Shown here: positions 9,705 to 19,382 of the stretch, piece by piece | Numbering within the stretch: position 1 is the first letter of the stretch | Layout of the letters: each line of letters opens with the position of its first letter | Source of the DNA: CAYRGG01 sp964423745 | Lineage (GTDB): Bacteria; Pseudomonadota; Gammaproteobacteria; Competibacterales; Competibacteraceae | Reading direction: 5' to 3' | NCBI GenBank assembly: GCA_964423745.1 | Contig: CAYRGG010000001.1 | Span: forward strand, 124,001-188,000 | DNA: 64,000 nucleotides | Notes under the pieces: model-generated | Database searches by the model: none | Seen by the model: the letters and a program-made list of their open reading frames with translations, nothing else | What the model was told of the DNA's origin: nothing | Translations under genes and position numbers: made by a program

Positions 9705-9916
9705 AAAATCAAACGTTCAGTGCGCATTCGTAACAACGATAAAAATTCTGCTAAGTCGACAAGTCCTTGCGCTTCACGTTGTTCGGCTAGTGTCAGCATG
9801 TGTCCTTGATCTTGGCGATCAAGAAGTTCTTGAAGACGTTTTTGAACGCCCTCAGGCAAATGAAAAGCGGCCAGATCATCGGGCACTTCTAGTTGGATTT
9901 GTATGGCTTGAGTCAT
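9701..9916 (-). CDS. Small conserved partner of the HNH nuclease
   Basis: A 71-residue soluble protein, acidic to neutral and predicted helical. It has a leading strand (IQIQLEVPDDLAAFHLP) and a helical tail (QGLVDLAEFLSLLRMRTERL). It ends four bases inside the HNH start, implying coupled translation. I recall similar small proteins upstream of HNH genes, notably in cyanobacteria, but no function. An antitoxin-like or targeting role is a reasonable guess from position only. Confidence 0.7.
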   Translation of the reverse strand: MTQAIQIQLEVPDDLAAFHLPEGVQKRLQELLDRQDQGHMLTLAEQREAQGLVDLAEFLSLLRMRTERLIL

Positions 9917-10054
9917 CAGTTCATTCCAAACTTAAAACTTCAGTAGAAAATATTACCATAGCACAGTTCCCTTGGTTAGTTGATAACTGCTTGTAACGTT
10001 CTCAAATCACTAGCAAATATACTTATTTTTATGTTGATACATTGTTTAATAAAA

Positions 10055-10729
10055 TTATTTCATGATAGTCAAACGGTCCGAAATCAGGTCATATAACATT
10101 ACCACAAGAGTAATCCCAACCATGGCATATAACATCTCCGCCTGAGGTAGATCCAACACCCCAAGGGTCAACCCGGCAATCAGGCACCACAGAAGCGGGA
10201 TAATCGCCATCAACCACAACCGCCATCCACTCACCATGAGCAGCCCTAAACCCAAGGTGACCACAGCCGTAGGATCAGGATGAACGCCAATTATCTCCAC
10301 CTGGGACCAGCCGGTGCGACCAATCCGGGTCAATAGCGGCCAACTGAGGCCGGTAACACAGAGTAACAATCCCCACCAGTATAAGGGCGACCGTTTTATA
10401 AGATTGTCTTGAACGGAGAATAGGATGACGATAAGTAGTAACGCCTGGATATAAAACGCCCTAGCAAACCAGTGACCCGCCCAATTGAGATCAGCATATA
10501 ATTGCAGCAGGAAGCTGTACCCTACCCAACCCCAAATCAGCGCCAACAACAGACCAGCCACACGATGACGTCCCGTCAGTGTTAGAGCCACTAAGCTGAG
10601 GGCTAAAACCAGCATGAGGATAGGCAGTGGCCAATATGTTTCGCTGACCCGCTCAATCAGGCTCAGATATACCTCGCGGGTAAAGGGAATAAAATCCTGA
10701 ATAGCGTAGCGGTTCCATTCACCCATCAT
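10055..10729 (-). CDS. DUF6064-like integral membrane protein
   Basis: A 224-residue protein with about seven hydrophobic helices after an N-terminal soluble stretch (MGEWNRYAIQDFIPFTREVY). That start and the Trp-rich helices match what I know of DUF6064. Function unknown. Its ATG overlaps the stop of the aldo/keto reductase gene by four bases (ATGA), so they form a two-gene operon and the protein may serve the exported reductase. The membrane-protein call is firm; the family name is less so. Confidence 0.75.
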   Translation of the reverse strand: MMGEWNRYAIQDFIPFTREVYLSLIERVSETYWPLPILMLVLALSLVALTLTGRHRVAGLLLALIWGWVGYSFLLQLYADLNWAGHWFARAFYIQALLLIVILFSVQDNLIKRSPLYWWGLLLCVTGLSWPLLTRIGRTGWSQVEIIGVHPDPTAVVTLGLGLLMVSGWRLWLMAIIPLLWCLIAGLTLGVLDLPQAEMLYAMVGITLVVMLYDLISDRLTIMK

Positions 10730-11661
10730 AGGGATTCGATATGGCGGATCATACGCTGACGCAATTTGGCGTCGGGCATGGAACCGTAACCGGCCTGCAT
10801 GTTTTCATTCATGTGCGCCACCTGGGTGGTGGCGGGAATGGCGCAGGTGATAGCCGGGTGGGAAACTATAAACTTGAGCAAAAAATCAGCCCAGGTTTGG
10901 CAATCGAATTCAGCGGCTGCCCAGTCGGGAACCCGGTGTTGCTGTTGAAGGGTTTTGATCAGGTAGCCGCCATCGTAAGGCCGATTGGCAATCACGGCAA
11001 TGCCCTTTTCACGGGCCAAGGGCAAGAGACGCTGCTCCACCTGGCGATGGGTGATATTGTAGGTCAGCTGCACAAAATCTAAATCTTCATCAGCCATGAC
11101 CTGCTCAAATTCAGAATGACGTCGGCCGTGGGAGGTGGTAATACCCACATAACGAAGTTTTCCCGCCTGTTTCATAGTCTGTAGCGTGGGCAAGTGCTCC
11201 TGCCAACTCTGCAGGTTGTGCACTTGCATCAAAGCAAACCCATCGATTCCCCAGGATGCCACCTGCTCTTGAATTTGCGCCCGCGTTTCGTCTCCGTCGT
11301 AGGTCCAAACTTTTTCCGCCGCAAACAGGCTCTTAGGCTTACCCAGTTCACTGAGGGCAAAACCCAGCACCTCAGCGGACGAGCCATACATGGGGGAGCA
11401 ATCAATCATACCACCCCCCTGGGCAAAAAAAACTTTTAGAACGTTGGTCCGATCTAGCCGTAATTGCGGATCACTACCCACGTTAAAGGTTTGCCAGGTG
11501 CCCATACCGATCACCGGGATTTGTTCATCGGAAGCCGGTATGGTTTTATGTAGCATCTGGTCACTACGGTTAGCCAATGACCGCAAAGGCGTCCATAGGG
11601 AAGCTGTCAATCCCCCCCCCATAAGCTTGAGTATATGACGGCGAGTCAAATAAGTAATCAT
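10726..11661 (-). CDS. Tat-exported aldo/keto reductase
   Basis: A 311-residue NAD(P)H-type aldo/keto reductase. The N-terminus carries a twin-arginine signal (TRRHILKLMGG followed by a hydrophobic stretch), so it is probably folded in the cytoplasm and exported. The catalytic tetrad is visible: Asp and Tyr in GGGMIDCSPMYGSS, Lys in FAAEKVWT and His in LMQVHN. Export is unusual for an enzyme that needs a soluble nicotinamide cofactor. A co-transcribed membrane protein (DUF6064-like) follows directly. Substrate unknown. Confidence 0.88.
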   Translation of the reverse strand: MITYLTRRHILKLMGGGLTASLWTPLRSLANRSDQMLHKTIPASDEQIPVIGMGTWQTFNVGSDPQLRLDRTNVLKVFFAQGGGMIDCSPMYGSSAEVLGFALSELGKPKSLFAAEKVWTYDGDETRAQIQEQVASWGIDGFALMQVHNLQSWQEHLPTLQTMKQAGKLRYVGITTSHGRRHSEFEQVMADEDLDFVQLTYNITHRQVEQRLLPLAREKGIAVIANRPYDGGYLIKTLQQQHRVPDWAAAEFDCQTWADFLLKFIVSHPAITCAIPATTQVAHMNENMQAGYGSMPDAKLRQRMIRHIESL

Positions 11662-11804
11662 GATTTTTTTCCAGATAAAAATTGTGGTTTGAAAATAGCT
11701 TAAGTCTTACATTAATCAACAACCTAAGGATTAAGCAATTTAGTAGAAATACTTTATTGCTATAGCTGTGATTGCAACCAGTGATCTATTGTTGATTGAG
11801 ACAA

Positions 11805-11836
11805 GCAAAAAGCAAAGAAGTCACGTTACTGACTTC
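11805..11836 (-). terminator. Intrinsic terminator after the GGDEF-EAL gene
   Basis: Read on the minus strand, a hairpin with perfect 7-base arms (GAAGTCA/TGACTTC) and a 6-base loop is followed directly by TTTGCTTTTTGC. It lies about 30 bases past the stop of the GGDEF-EAL gene, as expected for a rho-independent terminator. Confidence 0.65.
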
Positions 11837-11867
11837 CATGGGCCACTTTCTTCTTCAGGAGGAGAAC

Positions 11868-13676
11868 TTAAAGCCGATTAGCCTTGTTATTAGCCGGAAT
11901 GATAATGAGTTTAGCGAGAAGTACGCCCGCTGCCTGGGCGGGTAGTGGTTGGCTATAATAATAACCCTGGGCCTCATTGCAGGATCTCGCTTCCAAAAAA
12001 GCCCGCTGTTCTTCGGTCTCGACTCCTTCGGCAATGACTTTAAGATGCAGATGATGAGCAAGCCCGATAATGGCTTGGGTAAGGGTAGCATCATCGGGGT
12101 CGGTAGCTATATCCCGTATAAAGGATTTATCGATTTTGAGCCACTCCACAGGCAAACGCTTAAGATAGCTGAGGCTAGAGTAACCAGTGCCAAAGTCGTC
12201 GATGGCCAACCGCACACCTTTGTTCTTGAGGGCGTACAAGGTTTGAATAGCGCTTTCCATATCCCGCATCAACAGATTTTCAGTAATTTCCAATTGCAAA
12301 TACTGGGCGTCTAATTGCGTTTCCATAAGGATGTTATCGATACGCTCCACCAGCTTCGCTTGAATAAATTGACCCGGTGAGAGATTGACCGACACCGGCG
12401 CCAGGGGCAATCCTTGACCTTGCCAAGCTTTAGCTTGGGTACAGGCGGTTTTTAGCACCCAATCACTGAGGGATATGATCATACCGCTTTCCTCGGCCAG
12501 ATCGATGAGTTCCTGGGGTGGCACATCACCTAACGTGTTGTGATGCCAGCGCAATAGCGCCTCTAGGCCGGTGATACGGCCTGTCTTCAACTCCACCTTG
12601 GGTTGATAGTGCAGCCTGAGACCGCCTTCGCGTATGGCATGACGTAGATTTTGTTCCAGTAGCAAGCGGGTTTGTGCTTGTGCGGTCATGGCCGCAGCAT
12701 AAAATTGAATACCATTGCGGCCCTGTTCTTTGACCCGATAGAGAGCCGTGTCCGCACACTTAAGCAGTGTTTGAGCATCTGCACCATCCTGGGGATAAAG
12801 GCTGATGCCAATGCTGGTATTGACAAATAACTCATGTCCATTTACCGATAAAGCGCCTTGCATGACGCCTAAAATCTTGCGTCCAATCCGTTCAGCTAAA
12901 TCTGCTTGCGGTAATCCCTCCAGCAGCACGACAAATTCGTCACCCCCTAAGCGAGCGATGGTGTCCTGTTCCCGTAACACCGACATGAGTCGCTGCGCCA
13001 CAGCCTGCAATAAAGCATCCCCCACATCGTGACCCAGACTGTCATTGATGACTTTAAAACGATCCAAATCTAAAAATAGCAAGGCCAACCACTGATGACT
13101 ACGCTGGGCATGGGCGATGGCGTGTTCTAATCGATCCAAAAGCAGTGCCCGATTAGGTAAGCCGGTGAGGGTGTCGTAGTAAGCTTGCTGTTGGAGACGA
13201 GCCTCGTTATTAGCCAGCTCGTCCAATAAATTGCGCACTTGATATTGGCGTCTGCGATTCTGCAGAGCATTGCGTAATAAACTGATCAGGGTGGCTTGGC
13301 GTATCGGCCGTTCGAGAAAAATAATGCCAGGCAATTTTTCTAATTGACTATAAAGTAAAAAAGAGCCCTTAGGCTTTGAACTTGTGCTGCGTTTTAGGAC
13401 AATGCAAGGAAGGGTAGACCAGGGTGGTTGTTGTTCTAACCAGGTGATGAGTTCCGGTAACGCAGGAGAATATAATCCCTCCTCGGCTAACAAGATGACT
13501 CCTGCCCCTTGTGATAATTGCGTTAAAAGTGCTTGCAGATAGAGACATCTTGCAACCTGAAATCCCATCTGCTGTAAAATCTGATGGGCTAGGGGTGCGT
13601 CCTGACGGCTTGGCGTAAGCACAAGAACACGTTCATCATCATGTATTGAAACAGCTTCAAAAGGGAGAATATCCAT
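11868..13676 (-). CDS. Receiver-like/GGDEF/EAL cyclic-di-GMP enzyme
   Basis: A 602-residue cytoplasmic protein. Residues 1-150 form a receiver-like domain (DERVLVLTPSRQDAPLAH) without an obvious phosphorylatable Asp in the usual place. A GGDEF domain at about 165-330 has RLGGDEF intact and an upstream RxxD inhibitory site (REQD). The EAL domain at about 345-590 keeps LEALLRW, VNLSPGQF, EITE, DDFGTGYSS and AEGVE, so both synthase and phosphodiesterase motifs look active. It is transcribed after the KaiC-like ATPase with a 55-base gap, suggesting the pair act together. It probably adjusts c-di-GMP in response to its N-terminal domain. Confidence 0.92.
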   Translation of the reverse strand: MDILPFEAVSIHDDERVLVLTPSRQDAPLAHQILQQMGFQVARCLYLQALLTQLSQGAGVILLAEEGLYSPALPELITWLEQQPPWSTLPCIVLKRSTSSKPKGSFLLYSQLEKLPGIIFLERPIRQATLISLLRNALQNRRRQYQVRNLLDELANNEARLQQQAYYDTLTGLPNRALLLDRLEHAIAHAQRSHQWLALLFLDLDRFKVINDSLGHDVGDALLQAVAQRLMSVLREQDTIARLGGDEFVVLLEGLPQADLAERIGRKILGVMQGALSVNGHELFVNTSIGISLYPQDGADAQTLLKCADTALYRVKEQGRNGIQFYAAAMTAQAQTRLLLEQNLRHAIREGGLRLHYQPKVELKTGRITGLEALLRWHHNTLGDVPPQELIDLAEESGMIISLSDWVLKTACTQAKAWQGQGLPLAPVSVNLSPGQFIQAKLVERIDNILMETQLDAQYLQLEITENLLMRDMESAIQTLYALKNKGVRLAIDDFGTGYSSLSYLKRLPVEWLKIDKSFIRDIATDPDDATLTQAIIGLAHHLHLKVIAEGVETEEQRAFLEARSCNEAQGYYYSQPLPAQAAGVLLAKLIIIPANNKANRL

Positions 13677-13731
13677 GCTTCTTTAATAGCTACCTTGCTT
13701 TTCTTGAAGTCAAACAAGCACCGTCAATGGC

Positions 13732-15228
13732 TCAATCCCTTTTAAGCAGATCAGGAGGTGTTGTATATTCCGGCACACCTGTAAAGATGCCTTGAAAGCC
13801 ATCCAATTGTTGGTTTACCTGCACGCCTGCGTCACCTAAGCGCAGTCGGTGAATAGTCATTTCATGGGCTCCACTCCGGTGCTTGAGCACCGAAATGGCT
13901 CGATGAATTTCGCCTTTGGATTCAAAATAACGTAATAAAATGATGGTGTCGGCGATGGTGCTAAGGCTCAAGGGAGGTTTCAAATCGGCGCCAATAAACC
14001 CCGACTGAACGATGGTAAGCATGGCGACAATACCCTGATAATTAAGATAGGTCAGTAGCTCTTGGAAATGCAGACTTAAATAACGCTCCTCTGGCATGGC
14101 GTGAAGGTAGCCACTGAGGCTGTCGAACACCACCAAGTGGGTCGGTTGTTGCTCCACAAGATAGCGCACGCGGTTCCAAAACTCGCCCGGGGAAAGATTC
14201 GTTGAATAAACCGAGTCTAGGCGTATATGACCGCTGTCCATATGTTTTTTTAGCCTTATATTCATGCTCTCAGCCCGTTTGATAAAGTGCTCGAGAGACT
14301 CTTCAAAAACAAAGATAAGGCTACGCTCACCGCGCTCGGCGGCGGCAACGGCATACTGGGTGCACAGGGTAGACTTGCCGGTGCCCGCCGGACCCATGAG
14401 TAAGGCGCTGTAACCACGGGCTAATCCACCACCCAACAAAGTGTCCAATTCTTTGATGCCGCTACTGACTAAATCGGACTTAAGCTGGTGCGTGGGTTGC
14501 TGATGCTCTTCCGGTACCAAGCGGGGATAAACGTTGATGCCACCTTTTATGATTCGAAAATCATGATAGCTATCCAAATACTCTACCCCTCGCAACTTAT
14601 GGATATGTAACCGGCGGCGAGCGGCGCCATAGACCATGATCGAACGCTCTAGGTTAATGATGCCGTGGGCAATGACTTGAGCTTGGCTCTTTTCAGGGGC
14701 AGAAATACTTTCGTCCAGGAGCAATGCGGTACAATCGTGTTTATTTAAATGGTTACGCAGCATTTGAATCTGCCGCCGATAGTGCAGCCCGTCATCCGCC
14801 AATATACGCAGTCCTGAGAGGGTATCCAATACAAGCCGGGCAGGTTTGTTCTGCTCCATGTTTTGCAAAAGACGTTGCATCCCTTCATTCATCTCCATTT
14901 CAGACGGGTGAAATAAGGTATAACCGCTGTCCATACCCTGCTCGTCAGAAGGCTGCAATTCGTATATTTCCAAGCCATCCAGATCCCAACCATGGGAAGT
15001 GGCTATGACTCGCAACTCTTGTTCGGTTTCGGAGAGGGTGACATACAACACCCGTTCACCTTGGCGGACGCCAGCAAGTGCAAACTGTAAACCCAAGGTG
15101 GTCTTGCCGGTACCTATATCGCCTTCCAAAAGATAAAGCCGATTGCGGGGCAAACCGCCCCCTAAGAGGTTATCTAACCCTTCAATACCCGTAGCGGCTA
15201 CTTCAGCAGATGACTGTTGCTGAGCCAT
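13732..15228 (-). CDS. KaiC-like double-domain ATPase
   Basis: A 498-residue RecA-fold protein with two KaiC domains. Walker A motifs are GDIGTGKTT (about residue 36) and GPAGTGKST (about 281). Domain 2 keeps the paired glutamates (VFEES) and the Ser-Thr pair in LSTIADTIILL at the place of the KaiC autophosphorylation residues; domain 1 has one of the paired glutamates as Ser (LSETEQ). No kaiA or kaiB is in the window, so a clock role is not implied; KaiC homologues outside cyanobacteria often act in stress or signalling. A strong AAGGAG Shine-Dalgarno precedes the ATG by eight bases. The downstream gene is a c-di-GMP enzyme. Confidence 0.9.
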   Translation of the reverse strand: MAQQQSSAEVAATGIEGLDNLLGGGLPRNRLYLLEGDIGTGKTTLGLQFALAGVRQGERVLYVTLSETEQELRVIATSHGWDLDGLEIYELQPSDEQGMDSGYTLFHPSEMEMNEGMQRLLQNMEQNKPARLVLDTLSGLRILADDGLHYRRQIQMLRNHLNKHDCTALLLDESISAPEKSQAQVIAHGIINLERSIMVYGAARRRLHIHKLRGVEYLDSYHDFRIIKGGINVYPRLVPEEHQQPTHQLKSDLVSSGIKELDTLLGGGLARGYSALLMGPAGTGKSTLCTQYAVAAAERGERSLIFVFEESLEHFIKRAESMNIRLKKHMDSGHIRLDSVYSTNLSPGEFWNRVRYLVEQQPTHLVVFDSLSGYLHAMPEERYLSLHFQELLTYLNYQGIVAMLTIVQSGFIGADLKPPLSLSTIADTIILLRYFESKGEIHRAISVLKHRSGAHEMTIHRLRLGDAGVQVNQQLDGFQGIFTGVPEYTTPPDLLKRD

Positions 15229-15356
15229 TCAGTAAACTCCTTATTCCCTTTTTTATTAACAGTTTGCGTTTACCTTATTAGACCTGATGAGAACTCCATA
15301 AAACAAATCGCCTATCTAAAAAAATAAAATAAAATAACTAAAAAAACTGCAAGAAG

Positions 15357-17372
15357 CTAGGCCAATTGTAGTTGGGCATCACGGCGATTTTTGAATTTCT
15401 GTATGCCATAGACAAGGGCAAAAACGCCTATTCCGAGAACACCCAATAGGTGGTTGGGATGGTAACAGAGAAAAGTACCTGCAGCAAAAATAAACCACTC
15501 TACCCAGGTGGTGGCCCGAATTAAATAACCCATGGTCAGGGCTGAAAAAGCCAGCGTACCGATGATAGCGCTGAGAAACGCCAAACCAATGTCGAACACA
15601 TTGCCATACAACAAAATAGCGGGTTGATAGGCAAACAAAAAAGGCACCACATAGAGCAACTTGGCAAATTTAAACGCCGTCCAACCGGTTTTCCAAGGGT
15701 CAGATCCGGCAATGGCAGCACCCGCGTAAGCGGCTACACAGACCGGTGGCGTGATATTGGAGTCTTGACTAAACCAGTAAACGATCATATGGGACGCAAT
15801 GGCCATGGAAGCCGCCGAGTGTCCAGGAATACCAGCTGCGGTAAGCATTTCGATCATGGCGGGCACGGCCAGCACGGCAACGATCAAATAACTGGCGGTC
15901 ACGGGCACACCCATGCCCAATACTAAAGAGGCAATACCCACCAGTAAAATGGCGATGGGCAGATTACCCTGAGAGAGGGAGATGATAATGTCGGAAAATT
16001 TTAAACCAATACCCGTTAGACCAATGGTGCCCACAATAATACCGATAACACCCACCGTTGCACCGATTATCAGGGTATTTTTTGCGCCACCCACCATGGC
16101 CTCCCAGGTCTCCTTGGGACCCATCCGGTATTCCGGATCAAGCCAACTGATGGCGATACAGGACAGGGTGGCCCAAAAAGCCGATAATCCTGGTGAAAAG
16201 CCCATCAACATCAGGACTACGATGATGACTAGAGGTAGGGATTTAAACCAATGCAGTTTGAAAACGTGGCTGGCGGAACCTAAATTTTCATCTACAAGAC
16301 CTTGAATATTCTGTTTTTTGGCCTCGAAGTGAATCATGGTCAGCACAGAAAAAAAATAAAGAATCGCTGGAAAGATAGCCATCTTCATGATGTCAACGTA
16401 GGGGGTTTCCGTTAACTCCGCCATCAGAAAGCCACCCGCCCCCATAATGGGCGGCATAAACATGCCACCGATAGAAGCGGAAGGCTCAATAGCCCCGGCC
16501 ACATGGGGCCGAAACCCAGCGCGTTTCATGAGGGGAATGGTAAATGAACCTGTGGAGACGGTGTTGGCGATGGCAGAACCCGACACGGAACCAAAAAAAG
16601 CCGACGCAATCACCGAGACTTTAGCTGGACCACCGGCGGTTCTCCCCGCCAATGCCATAGGCCAGTCGATAAAAAACCGCCCGACTCCGGACTTTTGTAA
16701 AAAAGAGCCAAAGAAGATAAACAGAATGACATAGGTCACTAGCACGTTGGCCATGACCCCAAATACCCCATCCTGCTCCATAAACAAGGTGATGGCCATG
16801 CGTTCCAGACTAAACCCCCGATGGGTAAAGGGTTCTGGAAAATAGGATCCAAATATGCCATAGATGAGAAAAAATACCCCCACCAAGGTCATGGACCAAC
16901 CTAATACCCGACGGCAAACCTCTAGAGAAAGCAAGATGCCGACTATGCTTACGCCTATATCCCATTGGTTTTCATTGCCGGAGCGGTAGTTAAAAGCCTC
17001 ATATTCCAGCATGAAATAACTCACCGCCGCGATGGCGCAAAGGGCTAGCGCTATGTCGAGGATACTAGGACGGTGTCTGATGGCCCCGCGCCTACTCGGA
17101 AAATAGACAAAAATCATCACATAGGTCACGAGGACGTAGATACCGAGATGATATTGTGTGTCAGCGGGTTTTACGCCGGCGGCATAGAAATAAAAAACCA
17201 CCATAAAAGCACCCAGGAGCGAACCCAATACGCCCCAAGAAGGGCTAAGCTTGCGAATCGCCTTTGACTCTTTGGCTAAGGCTTGTTCTAGTTTGGCTTT
17301 TTTTTCGGCGCTGTCAGCGTCGAGCAGAGATTCATCAGCAGACAAAGGCGTTCCAGGTTTAGCAGTGCTCAT
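15357..17372 (-). CDS. TRAP transporter fused permease (DctQM, 4TM/12TM)
   Basis: A 671-residue membrane protein combining the small (4TM) and large (12TM) TRAP subunits, as is usual for TAXI-type TRAP systems. The large-subunit part shows the conserved stretches SGSAIANTVSTGSFTIPLMK, PPIMGAGGFLMAE and GMGVPVTASYL. It drives sodium- or proton-coupled uptake of an organic anion delivered by the binding protein encoded upstream. A hairpin at 17449-17477 separates the two genes and may set their expression ratio. The C-terminal region has extra hydrophobic segments, common in this fused class. Confidence 0.93.
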   Translation of the reverse strand: MSTAKPGTPLSADESLLDADSAEKKAKLEQALAKESKAIRKLSPSWGVLGSLLGAFMVVFYFYAAGVKPADTQYHLGIYVLVTYVMIFVYFPSRRGAIRHRPSILDIALALCAIAAVSYFMLEYEAFNYRSGNENQWDIGVSIVGILLSLEVCRRVLGWSMTLVGVFFLIYGIFGSYFPEPFTHRGFSLERMAITLFMEQDGVFGVMANVLVTYVILFIFFGSFLQKSGVGRFFIDWPMALAGRTAGGPAKVSVIASAFFGSVSGSAIANTVSTGSFTIPLMKRAGFRPHVAGAIEPSASIGGMFMPPIMGAGGFLMAELTETPYVDIMKMAIFPAILYFFSVLTMIHFEAKKQNIQGLVDENLGSASHVFKLHWFKSLPLVIIVVLMLMGFSPGLSAFWATLSCIAISWLDPEYRMGPKETWEAMVGGAKNTLIIGATVGVIGIIVGTIGLTGIGLKFSDIIISLSQGNLPIAILLVGIASLVLGMGVPVTASYLIVAVLAVPAMIEMLTAAGIPGHSAASMAIASHMIVYWFSQDSNITPPVCVAAYAGAAIAGSDPWKTGWTAFKFAKLLYVVPFLFAYQPAILLYGNVFDIGLAFLSAIIGTLAFSALTMGYLIRATTWVEWFIFAAGTFLCYHPNHLLGVLGIGVFALVYGIQKFKNRRDAQLQLA

Positions 17373-17448
17373 GGGTGCTGATCCTTCCCAAAGGGAAAAA
17401 TTTAATGGGGCGGCAGTCGCGTTATTCTTCTACTATTCATTAATACAA

Positions 17449-17477
17449 CAGCACCAGACGCTGGTGGTCCGGTGCTG
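17449..17477 (-). promoter_or_regulatory. Intercistronic hairpin between TRAP binding-protein and permease genes
   Basis: Arms CAGCACC and GGTGCTG are perfect, with a nested GAC/GTC after one mismatch and a 7-base loop. It sits between the high-demand binding-protein gene and the permease gene, a usual place for a processing or attenuating hairpin. No long T-run is present. Confidence 0.55.
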
Positions 17478-17502
17478 CTGCTTTAGGATATAACTTAAAT
17501 GG

Positions 17503-18483
17503 CTACTGGCCAGCCTCGGCAATGTCGAGGCCATGCTCCTTCCAGAATTTGGCCGCGCCATCGTGAACAGGAATTGAAACACCTTTGAGTCCGTCCTCAA
17601 TACTCATGGACTTGGCCGTGCTCTTGGCGGCGACCATGTGCTTGAGACCCTCGGGAGAGTAGATGGATTGGACTGAGTTATACACTAAGTCCTCGTCCAC
17701 ATCGCTATTGCTAGCCCAATAAGCCGCGTCTTGAAAGGATTTGACGGGTTCATCCTGACCAGAGTAGGTGCCAGCGGGAATTTCCATGGGTTCGTAGAAG
17801 GGATATTCCTCGTAAAATCCGGCCTCTTCAGCGTCAGCACCCACATCCACGAGATGGATGTCGTCCCGAGCTGCGGCTTCGATGACCGAAGCATTGGGAT
17901 AACCGACAAATACCCAGAAAGCATCAATTTTACCGTCATTGAGAGCAGCAGCAGCGGCTGAGTAACCGAGAAATTGTTTTTCGATCTTGTTCCACAACCC
18001 TAAGTGGGTAAAAAAGCGCTCCGCGGCGGCCGCTGCGCCAGAACCCGCATTACCCACGGCAACCCGCTTGCCCTCTAGATCCTTAGCGGATGTATAGCCA
18101 TCATCAGCACGAGTGACTAAATGGGCCGGCGCACCGTATAAAAAAGACACTGCTCTAACGTCTTCATAGGTGTTGTCATCCTGGGGTAGGCGCCCTTGAC
18201 GCCCTAAATAAGCATCGCCGGAGTAGACGATACCAAAGTCGATCTCACCCTTATTCAATCGCTTCAGGTTGGCGGTGGAGCCACCTGATCCCTCCGAGGA
18301 CACTTCAACCTCATCCAAGTTTTTGGATAGATAAATAGCCATGGCGTTAGCGATGTAATTAAAAGTCCCCCCCACGGGACCCCCGCCGTAGGCCAGATAA
18401 TCTTTAGCCAAGCCAGTTGCCGTCCAAGTTCCAGCCATAAATGCCAGGACAGTAAAGACAGTCAGTCGCCAATTAAATTTCAT
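17503..18483 (-). CDS. TAXI-family TRAP transporter solute-binding protein
   Basis: Periplasmic binding protein of 326 residues. A signal peptide (residues 1-26, cleavage near TGLA/KD) is followed by the TAXI-type start GGGPVGGTFNYIANAMA, with EGSGGSTANLKRL and GNAGSGAAAAAERFF further on. It captures the solute for the fused permease encoded next. TAXI ligands known in the family include glutamate and other organic acids; the ligand here cannot be told. The start has a strong AGGAGG Shine-Dalgarno nine bases upstream. The neighbouring betaine pathway suggests, but does not show, a role in osmolyte or precursor uptake. Confidence 0.92.
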   Translation of the reverse strand: MKFNWRLTVFTVLAFMAGTWTATGLAKDYLAYGGGPVGGTFNYIANAMAIYLSKNLDEVEVSSEGSGGSTANLKRLNKGEIDFGIVYSGDAYLGRQGRLPQDDNTYEDVRAVSFLYGAPAHLVTRADDGYTSAKDLEGKRVAVGNAGSGAAAAAERFFTHLGLWNKIEKQFLGYSAAAAALNDGKIDAFWVFVGYPNASVIEAAARDDIHLVDVGADAEEAGFYEEYPFYEPMEIPAGTYSGQDEPVKSFQDAAYWASNSDVDEDLVYNSVQSIYSPEGLKHMVAAKSTAKSMSIEDGLKGVSIPVHDGAAKFWKEHGLDIAEAGQ

Positions 18484-19382
18484 GATTCATTCCTCCTATC
18501 ACAAATGTTCATTGTTGTTGATAAGGTATGGTTTAGAGAGCGCAGCCCTCCGAACGTCATCCCTTTTTGTTGTAAAACACTGTTCCAGACAATCTATTTA
18601 TATAGCTGCCAAGTGGAAAGTTGGCAACTAATTTTGATTGCCCATTTTCCTAAACGGGTCAATCAATCTTTGGGCTAGTGGTTAGAAAACCTTTCTTTCA
18701 TCGACGCGCTTTCACATAAAATGCGGTTTTACATAAAAAGATGATCCAAAGCATGGCGAGTGAAGGTATGGAGCTTTTGGCCGATGGTGCTTTTCACTTA
18801 TCTAATAAATCAGTAAATATATCAGTTATTTTTTTAATCCATTTAATCAATAATTATTTTCGAAAGAAGCAAGCTGTTTTTTAGCAAAATTTTCCACTCA
18901 CCACTTTATTATTACAGTTTGATGAAAAATTATTAACATCTTATGAAACTTTGGTTTTTGGTGTATCGATTGATATGTAACGTATAAAATATTTATCATT
19001 ACTCACTCTGAATTTATTAAATCATAAACATAATTAAACAATTTAAAAAATATTTTTTCGCAAAAAAATCACCAGAAGTTTTTGAAAAGCATAAAGTTAT
19101 AACACTTGTTTTTTGCTGGTTACAGTTTTGAATCTTTAATTAATTTCTTTGAAGCCAGACGATTGTTTGCTACCATCCTTTCTGCACGATCCAATTCTCG
19201 AATATATTTTAACTAAAACATATAACCATATCAGTTTGCGTGAAATTCGTTTGGTCTTGAAGCTGCCATTATTAGTTAACGACCTAGTTTTTTTAATCGA
19301 TTAAATTAAACACGGCATGAGTGTTTCTTCACTGATGATTTGTGATATTACTTTTGCTCTGCAAATAAATAAGAGATACATT
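18484..19382. other. Long AT-rich intergenic region before the betaine genes
   Basis: About 900 bases between divergent units: TRAP (minus) and betaine synthesis (plus). I see no convincing gene. From about 18790 to 19130 it is markedly AT-rich with many A and T runs. It contains a small hairpin (TGCCAA/TTGGCA, near 18607-18626). It probably holds promoters for both units; no confident -35/-10 pair could be assigned. Confidence 0.5.

Noticed and set aside
13732..15228. Circadian clock locus
   Set aside because: Only a KaiC-like protein is present; kaiA and kaiB are absent from the window.
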